From Chara braunii (taxonomy: Eukaryota; Streptophyta; Charophyceae; Charales; Characeae), in assembly GCA_003427395.1 (NCBI GenBank), contig BFEA01000017.1, positions 6,149,353-6,170,645 of the forward strand: 21,293 nt of DNA. Reading direction: 5' to 3'. The notes beneath the pieces are model-generated. The model ran no database searches and had not been told where the DNA came from. It saw only the letters and a program-made list of their open reading frames with translations. Numbering within the stretch: the first letter of the stretch is position 1; each line of letters opens with the position of its first letter. Below, in pieces: positions 1 to 9,442 of the stretch. Made by a program: the position numbers and the translations under genes.

Positions 1-181
1 ACGAGAGTTGTGTACAGGCGCTGAGGTGCCATAGTTTTTCGAAGTGATTTTGCATCTGAAGTTTCTGAACTGTGTTCTCGTTTTCCATATCTCTGAGCTT
101 TGAGTGGGTGCACTGCGCCAAGTGTGAATCGCCATCGGTATGCATGTATGCGAAGTGGAAAAGAAAGCGAGTCTGATTGCA
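1..181 (+). repeat. 3' part of the 5' LTR of element 1
   Basis: This segment matches 5807-5978 along its length. Visible differences are a 9-bp stretch present only here (near 62-70), a 2-bp indel near 90, a small indel near 11 and about four to six substitutions. It ends in the expected CA at 180-181. It contains a short stem, GGCGCT (17-22) with GGTGCC (25-30), which is AGCGCC in the other copy. The LTR start lies before the window; if the 3' copy starts at 5236, a full LTR would be about 740 bp. Confidence 0.88.
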
Positions 182-182
182 T

Positions 183-200
183 TAGTATCGGAGCTGGTTC
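183..200 (+). promoter_or_regulatory. Primer binding site of element 1 (initiator tRNA-Met type)
   Basis: TAGTATCGGAGCTGGTTC starts one base after the LTR end. It resembles the complement of the plant initiator tRNA-Met 3' end (TGGTATCAGAGC...), differing at the second base and at one G/A position in the core. Element 2 carries the closely similar TGGTATCGGAGC in the same place, which supports the call. Confidence 0.8.
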
Positions 201-351
201 CCGTTACCCCACACGCCATCATTGTTGCCGGCAGGAGAAGCGACGCGCGCCAGTCAGGCGCCATAGCCAAGGAGCACCGAGGGAGATGTGAAGTCCGCCA
301 TAGCTGCGCTACGGAAAGAAGGTGCCGTGTACCTGCGTAGAAGACAACGAT

Positions 352-353
<2 letters not shown>

Positions 354-417
<64 letters not shown>
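354..417 (+). repeat. (AG)n microsatellite, about 32 units
   Basis: Perfect AG dinucleotide run in the leader of element 1. It is followed by a long purine-rich stretch, so the region could form triplex-type structures. The length is likely polymorphic and prone to assembly error. Confidence 0.97.
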
Positions 418-420
<3 letters not shown>

Positions 421-700
421 TGATACAAGATTGTTGTGCGGACCAAGGAGAAAGTGGCCATAGCCGCAGAGCTCAGACACAGGGTTACCAAGAGAGAGAA
501 AGGTAAAGTGAAGGAGAAGGAAGGAGGGACAAAGGAGAGAGAAACCATGGCCGAGGAAGAAGAAAGGAGGGACGAGGAAGAAGAAGGAAGACATAGCCAG
601 GGTGAAGTGAAAAAGAAAGAGAAAGAAGGAAGAAGGGAGGAGGAGGACAAGGAAGATTGGCGAGGAAGAAAGGGGTCGGTAGCCATAGCCGAACCAAGGG

Positions 701-832
701 TTGACCAACGTTGACCAAGACTTTGATCGGAGAGTTGGCCGGCGAGCTGTCTGGCATTGACCAAGGCGTTGACCGACGAGCTGACCAAGCGTTGACCAGC
801 GTTGACCGGGGCTGTTGACCATGAAATTGACC
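701..832 (+). promoter_or_regulatory. Cluster of eight TTGACC (W-box-like) hexamers
   Basis: TTGACC starts at 701, 711, 757, 769, 792, 802, 815 and 827, with CTGACC at 781. All are on the plus strand, often as GCGTTGACCA-like units 10-13 bp apart. TTGAC(C/T) is the core site of plant WRKY factors. The cluster may be a decayed short tandem repeat, a regulatory array, or both. It lies downstream of the LTR, between primer site and gag. Confidence 0.55.
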
Positions 833-1425
833 AAGCTAGAGTTGGTATATTCTCGCCAAGCCTTCAGCCTATCCCCTCGTTATGGATGTGCACTCACCCC
901 ATGGTGTTGAGTCTGTCAGTCTCTTCTTTCTGCATTGATTATCTTCTGTCCAGGTGATAGGAACTCTGTGAATGAGGTCATAGAGCTTTGTTGACCAAAC
1001 CCACACGGATTGAGTAGGGCTAAAGGCTGTGTCTGACGACTCGACTGACCCGGAGGACACGAACCCTCCCAAGGACCGGTACAGACCGACGGCCTGCTCG
1101 GTGTGGCACAGTAGGCCCAAAATCCGAGTTGTGGGCTGCACAACAAGCTGTTTAAGTCTTGAGAGGACTTTCTGATCACGTCGTCCTGTTTGCGACATTA
1201 AATAATTCTTGAGGAGTTACGGGGGATCTCCTTAAATGCCTCCTGATCAGCAGCAAGTCCTGTAGTGACAGCCTTAGTTTTAGGTCTAGGCTAGAGACCC
1301 TAGTTGACAGGATCTTGCTAAGATTCTGTGGTCCTTAGATTGAGTCTGTCCTAAGTTAAGTCAGTGAGGGGTTTGAGTCTAAGTGGTGAGGAGTGGAACT
1401 GAATCTTGGTTGTACGTCTCTCACC

Positions 1426-2270
1426 ATGGTTGACACGCGTAGTGGAAAGAGCACCACCCCTTACACCACAGCTCGGGAAGAGCAAGCCGCCACCATATTG
1501 CAAGAGAGAAAAGAGAAAGAGACCAAGGAGTTGATTAGACAGGCCAAAAAGTTGGCCCTACAGGAGGAGCAGGCGGCGAAGAGGAAGAAATTGGAGGAAG
1601 AGATGGAGAGATTGAAAAATGAGGAGGAAGAAAATATGAAAGCAGTAGAAGAAGAAGAAATAGAAGAAGAAAAGGAGGAGCCCCTGCTCAGAAGAAGCGC
1701 AGGGCAGAGAGGGGAATCCAGTGGGACAAAGAGGGAGGAATCATGGTTGGAAAATAAAGTTTCTGAGTGGGTGGCAAATCTTTCCTTGGGGGAAGAAGAA
1801 GAAGCCATGTTGTATGTTCCCCCGGAGGAGGAGGAAGCAATTATTAGGGAGTGGGAGGCATAAAAGATCCCTTGCGACGCCAGACGATAGAGAAAGAGAA
1901 GAAGCTAGAATGGAAGCTGCGTCTTACAAGGGAGAAAAAAAAGAAGGGAGGAGGCAAACAAAATGGCGCAGGAGATGGAGGCGATAAAGGCACAGAGGGA
2001 GGAGATTCAAGCGCAAGCAATACAGGGAAAATTTGATATTATAATGCGAAATATAGAACTTTTAGCTAAAGCTTGGGACGAGCAACAACAGTTTGCTAGA
2101 GCCCAGGATATCACTTTACACTCCATTCGCCTGGGATTCAGGGACTTTGCACACGAGATGATGATGCACGTAGGTGCAGAAGTGCAAGCAAGAATAGAGG
2201 GCACCAAAAAGTTCTGCACAGGCGCCATTGAGGGCGCAAAGCTGGCCACTCCAAAGGAGGAGGAGGAGGT
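1426..2270 (+). pseudogene. Gag N-terminal region of element 1 (broken)
   Basis: Translation probably starts at 1426 (TCACCATGG context, protein start MVDTRSGKSTTPYT) rather than at the in-frame ATG at 1393. The first frame runs to a TAA at 1861-1863 and is rich in Glu, Lys and Gln, consistent with a long coiled coil. The reading continues in a second frame from about 1860 and returns to the first after an A8 run at 1935-1942, then runs to about 2260 through a helical part (LLAKAWDEQQQFARAQD). Two indels that cancel each other thus split one ancestral frame. The usual Retrotrans_gag capsid core and CCHC zinc knuckle are not found; the text jumps instead to the spacer before RT. The product would be a structural particle protein. 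Confidence 0.75.
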
Positions 2271-3735
2271 TCGTCCCCGTAGACGAAGCAGCCATTGAGT
2301 TCGTGCGTTTAGTGAAGAAGGAGCAGTCAGAAGAACATGTTTTTGTAACCTATGTGAGGCCGGTCACTGAGCCCAAGGAAGAGAGATCCATAGACCTCTA
2401 CTATTGCCAAGCTGCTGGAGGGGTATACATACTTAGTAAAGCCGCCTACAGGAGTAGTGTCGCAGACAATCCAGCATCGTATAGAGATAGAGCCTGGCAG
2501 TAGGATTCCTAAGGGTGTTGTGTATAGAATGTCCCCAAGGGAGTTAGAGGAGCTGCGTAAGCAGTTGGACAAGCTCCTCGAAAAGGGATGGATTAGGCCC
2601 AGTTCGTCACCATTTGGAGCACCTGTTCTTTTTGTCCCCAATAAGGAGGGAGAACTCAGGATGTGTATCGACTATAGGGGTCTTAATGCGATCACAGTGA
2701 ATAATGCAGAACCGCTGCCCCGTATAGATGATCTGTTGGATCGGGTGCAGGGCTGCAAAATATCATCAGATAGAAGTTCATTCTAATGATCAGTATAAGA
2801 CAACATTCTTGACTAGATACGGGCATTATGAGTTTATAGTGATGCCTTTTGGACTAACCAACGCGCGAACAACATTCCAACGCTGCATGAATGATTTGTT
2901 TAGGCCATGGTTAGATAGGTTCGTGATAGTATATTTAGATGACATACTAGTGTTTAGCAAGACCCTCCAGGAGCATGAGGGCCATCTGAGGCAGGTCTTG
3001 GAGAAGCTTAGAGAAGCTAACTTCAAGATCAACGCAAAGAAGTGCGAATGGGCCAAGACACAGGTTCTGTACTTGGGCCACGTCTTAGACGGAGACAGCA
3101 TAAAACCTGAAGATAGTAAGATTGCAGAGATTAGAGATTGGCCAACGCCCCACACACTGACAGAGTTGCGGTCGTTCTTAGGCCTAGCTAACTATTATAG
3201 GAAGTTTGTCAGGAACTTCTCTACCATCGCTGCACCCCTTCGCAGGTTGCTAAAGAAAGAAGAAATTTGGAAATAGGACAAGGACTGTGCATCAACCCTG
3301 AGGAAGTTGAAGCGGGCTTTGATAGAATATCCAATCCTTAAGGTAGCCGATTCGTCTCTGCGTTTCATTGTTACTACTGATGCGAGTTAGTATGGCATAA
3401 GTGTTGTTTTACAGCAAAACGATGGCAATGGATATAGGCCCGTAGAGTTCATGTCTGCTAGAATGCCTTCAGAGAAGGTAGCGACATCCACCTATGAGAG
3501 GGAACTCTACGCTCTCAGGCAGGCATGAGAGCACCGAAAGCGTTACTTGCTTGGGAGGAACTTCAAAGTCTATTCAGACCACCAGACACTAGGTGGCTGA
3601 AGGCACATGCTAAGATGACACCTAAGCTTACTAGGTGGGCCGCCGAGTTAGATCAGTATGACTTTGAACGGAAGCCAGTCAAAGGGAAGTATAATGTAGT
3701 TGCGGATGCTAGCTGATTACTTTGGGGCGATAGTT
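2271..3735 (+). pseudogene. pol: Reverse transcriptase and RNase H of element 1 (broken, protease absent)
   Basis: After a short spacer (TYVRPV, about 2343-2362) with a frame change near 2390, RT begins in the frame containing PPTGVVS (about 2441). RT then shows PKGVVYRMSP, RMCIDYRGLN, PFGLTNA and the catalytic YLDD at 2932-2943. At 2757-2761 the text jumps from QGCK to YHQIEV with a frame change; the intervening piece, which carries the motif A aspartate, is gone. The RT connection domain reads FLGLANYYRKFVRNFS. RNase H follows, with TTDAS then TAG then YGI, and YSDHQTL. In-frame stops lie in the tether (TAG in IWK*DKDC, about 3274), in RNase H (TAG in DAS*YGI), at 3526-3528 (TGA) and near 3714 (TGA in VADAS*LL), and there is a frameshift near 3585-3590. 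No protease motif (D-S/C-G-A) lies upstream. Confidence 0.9.
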
Positions 3736-5197
3736 CACTATCTGGATATAGGGAGAGACCTGCAGTAGAAAGTTAGAGAAGCGTATGCATAGGAACCCTA
3801 TCTATAGTGACCTCCTCAAGAGAGTTAGGGAGTCCCGAGAGTCCGAACCAGACTACCGCACTACTGATGGATTACTGTTTGAGAAGACTAATGTAGCTGA
3901 CCGTCTGTGCATTCCTAACAGTGAAGAGCTCCGTGGTTTGATCTTAGGGGAATTGCACGACACAAAGGGACATTTTGGTTGGCAAAAGACACTAGTTAAC
4001 CTCATGCGCGCGTAGATATGGCCTGGTATGAAGGCCGACTGCGTAGAGTATGCACGCAGTTGTAAAGTCTGTCAGAGAAACAAGACTACTACGCGTGCCC
4101 CTCTTGGTCTTCTCAGACCATTGCCCATCCCTGACAGACCTGGAGATTCTGTGTCCATTGATTTTATGGATACTCAGGTCAAGAGTAGGCATGGCAAAAG
4201 TCAAGTCATGGTTGTAGTAGATAGATTTAGCAAGTATGCAGTTTTCATCCCTTTGCCTTATGAGGCACGCACCGACTTAGTAGTTCAAAAGTTCTTTGAC
4301 CATTGGGTCAGTGAGCATGGTATACCGCTGTCTATAGTTAGCGACAGAGATACCAGGTTCACCAGTCAGAACTGGCAGGAACTGATGAAAGTTTATGGCT
4401 CAAAGTTGCTGATGTCATCTGGCCGTCATCTAGAGACTAACGGTCAGACTGAACAGATGAACAAACTCATGCAGCAAGTTCTTAGAATGTATATTAGGCC
4501 CGACCAGATCAACTGGGATGAGATGCTCCGAAAGCTAGCCAGTGCATACAATAACAGCATGCACTTGTCCACATGTCGCACTCCCAACGAACTGCACAAG
4601 TCCTTTAGACCGCGCAGACCATTTGAGGGACTTAATCGGGATCAGATTCAGAGGCTACTGCCCGGTACACCAGAGTTTGCGATACAGCATGAGAAAGAAA
4701 TAGCTACCGTTGTAGATAACCTCAGGAAAGCCCAACACAGAATGATAGGGCAAGCTAAAAAGCACCGTCGCCCCTCACAGCTTCAAGTAGGCGACTTAGT
4801 CTGGGTCAAGTCCAAGGAGTTCGTTCCTGAGGAGAACATCTCACAAAAATTACTGCCTGTGTATAGAGGACCGTGGCCAGTCTTAGAAGTAAAGGGCGAA
4901 GAGGATGGACCGTCCTACACTATTGAGATTCCAGCACACCTCCAAGCTTACCCAGTGTTCCATGCGTCAAAGTTGTTGCCTTGCATTACAAGTCGACAGT
5001 TTCCATCACATAGATCTATGATTCCTCCAGATATGGATGGCAGATATGACATTGATGGTATCGTAGGTGAGGATGTCTCCAGGACAGGAGGTAGAGGTCG
5101 TCCACAAAAACAGTACAAAGTCAGATTTGCCTTTCAGGAGCCAGAAGACGACCGCTGGTTCACGCGAACAAAAGGTAAAGGTCCTGCCTTAAACTGA
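3736..5197 (+). pseudogene. pol: Integrase of element 1 with GPY/F module and chromodomain-like tail (one internal stop)
   Basis: The N-terminal zinc-binding part shows the two histidines in LHDTKGHFG and the two cysteines in CKVCQRNK, separated by a TAG at 4013-4015 in an otherwise continuous frame. From 4028 the frame stays open for 389 codons. The D,D35E triad is complete: Asp45 in SIDFMD, Asp106 in SDRD and Glu142 in NGQTEQMN, with 35 residues between the last two. A GPY/F module follows (YRGPWPVLEV, YPVFHASKLLP), then a chromodomain-like tail (YDIDGIVGED, KQYKVRFAF, DDRWFT) that in chromoviruses directs insertion. This is the best preserved protein of the element. It would act as part of Pol, but the stop between zinc finger and core prevents a full product. 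Confidence 0.93.
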
Positions 5198-5235
5198 AGT
5201 ATTCTCGGAGGACCTCGAATTTAGGCCGGCGGGAG
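5198..5235 (+). promoter_or_regulatory. Region before the 3' LTR of element 1, with purine-rich tract
   Basis: After the integrase stop comes CTCGGAGGACCTCG (5204-5217), a near-palindrome that also occurs in element 2 at 15360-15373 as CTCGGAGGTCCTCG, at almost the same distance from the LTR. It is followed by GGCCGGCGGGAG, the likely (short, imperfect) polypurine tract for plus-strand priming, and then TG at 5236. Confidence 0.5.
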
Positions 5236-5978
5236 TGAAATGGTTTTCACCTTTTTGCAGTCACAGATGCGGGGCCTAGAGTTCGATCCCCAGACCTCAC
5301 CTTACGCATGTACAATATCGAGTTGACCCCCGAGTGTTTGAACCCGTGACCTGTGTTTCAATAGTTGTTTGTTTGTCTGTCGTAGGTCTGTGTAGATGTA
5401 GGGGTTCGATCTGTAGGTCTGTCAAGTAGGGGTCATAGCTGTGTAGAGGTGCTAGGCTAGAGGTTTGTAGGTGAGTCGCAGGTCCAACTGCGTTGAGTCG
5501 GCATTGCAACCTCATGCAGTCGAAGTTGCCACTCCCAATCCTACCGAGTTCAGTCCAGCAAGTACCGTGTGGGACCGCACATTCAGGGCCCGGTGGAAAG
5601 GGGCAGACCAGCGGCAAACAAAAGATTAAATCAAGAGCAGCGCCCAGCAATTGATTCATTTACTGCGTAAGCCATGCGGAAGTGCTACTACAGCGTCTGA
5701 GCGTCCATAGCCACGACAGGAAGAAGATAGGTTTAGTGTGTGTGTGTGGTGGTATTCAGGGTGATCCAGAGTTGAGTATGTGTGAAGGATGGTGTTGGAC
5801 ACAGTAACGAGAGTTGAGCGTACAGGCGCTGAAGCGCCATAGTTTTTCGAAGTGATTTTGCATCTGAACTGTGTTCTCGTTTTCCATCTCTGAGCTTTGA
5901 GTGGGTGCACTGCGCCAAGTGTGAATCGCCATATGTATGCATGTATGCGAAGTGGAAAAGAAAGCGAGTCTGATTGCA
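5236..5978 (+). repeat. 3' LTR of element 1 (start predicted)
   Basis: The end at 5978 (TGATTGCA) is fixed by identity with the end of the 5' LTR. The start at TG 5236 is inferred from the purine tract and from the parallel layout in element 2; it cannot be checked because the matching part of the 5' LTR is outside the window. Only 5807-5978 is seen twice. The copy has a perfect GGCGCT-GA-AGCGCC hairpin (5825-5838) overlapping GCCATAG (5836-5842). Confidence 0.65.
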
Positions 5979-6066
5979 AACACATAGCTACCGTCAGAGA
6001 GTTTCAGCTTGAAGTATCGTGAAATTGAGGGTCTCAATCCACTCAACCCAATAATTGAGCCATGAA
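5979..6066 (-). other. Possible exon fragment abutting element 1 (RPA1-like, weak)
   Basis: On the minus strand, next to the LTR end, one frame reads GLRPSISRYFKLKLSDGSYV before it enters the LTR. The pattern LRP...RY-x-L-x-LSDG resembles the N-terminal OB fold of replication protein A large subunits (RY-R-LLLSDG). The match covers fewer than 30 residues, and the stretch starts next to a CA microsatellite, so it may be chance. If real, element 1 was inserted into an exon of a host gene or gene fragment. Confidence 0.2.
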
Positions 6067-6086
6067 TGGAACATACACTCATTTTG

Positions 6087-6087
<1 letters not shown>

Positions 6088-6131
<44 letters not shown>

Positions 6132-6133
6132 GT

Positions 6134-6168
<35 letters not shown>
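6088..6168 (+). repeat. Compound microsatellite (CA)n then (AG)n
   Basis: CA run from 6088 to 6129, a 5-bp break, then an AG run from 6135 to 6168. Confidence 0.97.
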
Positions 6169-6172
<4 letters not shown>

Positions 6173-6287
6173 CTGGCATTCTGCAGTTGTCTTCCCCAGT
6201 AGAACATACAGTCATTATGGATGCGTTTGGGACAACTTTGAGTCCAAATTCAGCTGCGGGTGAAGATGAGCTCTTGTTCCCTGAACC

Positions 6288-6312
6288 GTGTGTGTGTGCG
6301 CGCGTGCGCGCG

Positions 6313-6392
<80 letters not shown>

Positions 6393-6393
6393 N

Positions 6394-6488
<95 letters not shown>

Positions 6489-6509
6489 ATGAGGCACCTC
6501 CCATCTCCG

Positions 6510-6541
<32 letters not shown>
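6288..6541 (+). repeat. Compound microsatellite (GT)(CG)(AG)-N-(CG)(GA)...(CT)(CA)
   Basis: In order: GT (6288-6298), CG with one interruption (to 6328), AG (6329-6392), a single N at 6393, CG (6394-6407), GA (6407-6484), about 26 bp of mixed sequence, CT (6511-6525) and CA (6525-6541). The CG-then-AG unit occurs twice, on either side of the N, and the GA and CT arms are complementary. The N suggests an unresolved assembly join, so the length is not reliable. Confidence 0.95.
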
Positions 6542-6542
<1 letters not shown>

Positions 6543-7598
6543 TATAGACACTTTGAATCAATCTCCCTCGCCGTCGTCTACCCATAGAGAAGGAATAAAT
6601 ACTGAGGAAACCCAATAAACTTCCTCCATGCCGTTTTGTGATGACCCACCGGAGATTCAATTAGCATGTGGTTCATATACCTTATGCCGTGAGGATTATG
6701 AAGGGATAGCCCGAGCGAGCTTTTGCCTTCATACGTATGATGACAGTCTATATACTGAACTCATGTACGGCACCGTGACATATCATGTCCAATTTGTAGA
6801 AAGGGGCTGGAACGACAATGCCTCTACAGCTGCAGTTGACATGCCTCTATGTCCTAGCATGTAGGACCCATGTAGCCTGTGAAATCTGTCTACGCCGTGC
6901 CATTCGATGCAGTAACTGTGACAGCGAGAATTGGATGCGGTGCTTCCACAGGCCACACCCAAACCGGTCCTCCCTGGTCTGTAGAGGTGGCCACTGACCA
7001 TTATAGGCAACAACTGCTCCTCGAATCTTATGCAACCCACACACTAACTGGCCTCATGTGCCATTCTCGAGAGGTCTGCTCCGGCGGTCGTTATTTAGAA
7101 CCCTGTCAGAACTCCACCTCCCATTTCCTTCCTCCCTCCTCGTGTGTTTTACGAGTAATACATACGAATGAGCATCATTACAAACAGACAAAATTTAAGT
7201 TGAAGATCTGAGCAGAACTGAACAAGAATATCCCTCCGCCTTTGCTCTGCCTCCTTTCATAGTGTGCAAGTGGGCCGCTATGGCACGCGGGGATGTGGGA
7301 AGCTCGCGCTCAACCACAATCACGTGGCGAGCCTTGTGCATGAGAGGCATGGTAAAAGGGGTACTGCAAGAACTAAATGAAAGCGGTACCCCGAAGAAAG
7401 CAAATGTGAACACATTCAAGAAAGGGGTTTACATGCAGCTATTGTACTCCACGTTGCTTGCTATTGAGGTGAAACTGTTTCATTGTTGGGTTGTCTCAAC
7501 TCAAGGGCTTTCATTGTTTGTAATAGGATTAAATTAAATATGCTTTGATTTTGGATCTGTTCATCAGGGTGGAATAGGGGCTGTTGTGGTGAAAATTC

Positions 7599-7601
<3 letters not shown>
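6542..7601. other. Unassigned region between microsatellites
   Basis: No protein family, RNA gene or repeat boundary is recognised here. Small open frames occur (for example 6628-6864 plus, 78 codons, and 7262-7537 plus, 91 codons), but they show no domain I know and no neighbour that supports them. They may be host exon pieces or chance frames. Confidence 0.5.
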
Positions 7602-7659
<58 letters not shown>

Positions 7660-7684
7660 AAACACACACAAACACACACACACA
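7602..7684 (+). repeat. (CA)n microsatellite with imperfect tail
   Basis: Perfect AC/CA run from 7602 to 7657 followed by CA units with A-rich interruptions to about 7684. Confidence 0.97.
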
Positions 7685-8105
7685 AGGGGTTGGTGTGAGT
7701 AAAGTCTGCCACTTTTCTCAGGGGTATCGCTAACTCTGGGTGATGTGGTGAGCCTTTCCTTATCCATCAGTCAAATGCATCCTGGGCAGACTGTCGGTCC
7801 AGGTTCAACCTGCTTCCTCAGTGAAAGTCCGGGGAAACAGTGTGGCATAGTGATGCTTTTTTTTAGTGTATAGTAGTATACACTGTATAGCGAATATGAC
7901 AATACACATACACATCATGCCTCCCCACTCATTCTCATCTTTGCACCTGTATTGTGGAAGTGAACAACTTCACACTATCCCATGCTGGAGGCATGTGCCA
8001 CTTTCTAACTGGTTGGCGACCATGGTGCACGTGCCCATGTGTGTGGACCAACGGCTGTGGGGTATGCGGATAAGATCGGCCATCTTCGTATACTTGGGCA
8101 TAGAA
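7685..8105. other. Unassigned region left of the NUMT, with one short hairpin
   Basis: No gene is recognised. AGTGTATA-GTAG-TATACACT at 7865-7884 is a perfect 8-bp inverted repeat with a 4-nt loop, following a short T run. The sequence up to the first cox1 codon at 8106 does not read as cox1 in any frame I tried. It could be nuclear DNA or part of a mitochondrial intron carried with the NUMT. Confidence 0.45.
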
Positions 8106-9422
<1,317 letters not shown>

Positions 9423-9424
9423 GT

Positions 9425-9442
9425 TGGTATCGGAGCGGGATT
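9425..9442 (+). promoter_or_regulatory. Primer binding site of element 2 (initiator tRNA-Met type)
   Basis: TGGTATCGGAGCGGGATT begins two bases after the LTR end. The first 12 bases match the complement of the plant initiator tRNA-Met 3' end (TGGTATCAGAGC) except one A-to-G. Confidence 0.85.

Larger units (their letters stand above)
201..1425 (+). other. Untranslated leader of element 1
   Basis: There is no convincing coding sequence between the primer site and the gag start at 1426. The stretch holds four copies of GCCATAG (260, 297, 457, 682), an (AG)n tract (354-417), a strongly purine-rich plus strand from about 485 to 660, and a TTGACC cluster (701-832). From about 840 to 1425 I see nothing recognisable beyond scattered TTGAC boxes. 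Open frames here, including a Ser/Leu-rich one on the minus strand over the AG tract, are by-products of low complexity. Confidence 0.7.
1..5978 (+). mobile_element. Element 1: degenerate Ty3/Gypsy (chromovirus-like) LTR retrotransposon, 5' end outside the window
   Basis: About 175 bp at the window start recur at 5807-5978 in direct orientation, and both copies end in TGATTGCA. The first copy is followed by an initiator-tRNA-Met-like primer site at 183; the second is preceded by gag-like, RT, RNase H and integrase sequence in plus orientation. This is the LTR-PBS-gag-pol-LTR order of Ty3/Gypsy elements, with integrase after RNase H. The element is dead: gag has frameshifts, the capsid, nucleocapsid and protease region is missing, RT has lost motif A, and several stop codons interrupt pol. 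The 5' target duplication lies before the window; the 3' flank begins AACAC. Confidence 0.93.

Noticed and set aside
309-788. Minus-strand open frame of 159 codons, Ser/Leu-rich
   Set aside because: It is the complement of the AG microsatellite and purine-rich leader; the composition is purely low complexity.
5275-5305. B-box-like GAGTTCGATCCCC suggesting a tRNA or SINE
   Set aside because: The flanking bases do not form a T stem and no A box or cloverleaf is found; it lies inside the LTR.
5994-6660. Several open frames with Arg-Glu, Ser-Leu or Cys-Val repeats on both strands
   Set aside because: They translate dinucleotide microsatellites and cross an N.
6628-6864. 78-codon plus-strand open frame
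   Set aside because: No domain or supporting context; mentioned only as part of the unassigned region.
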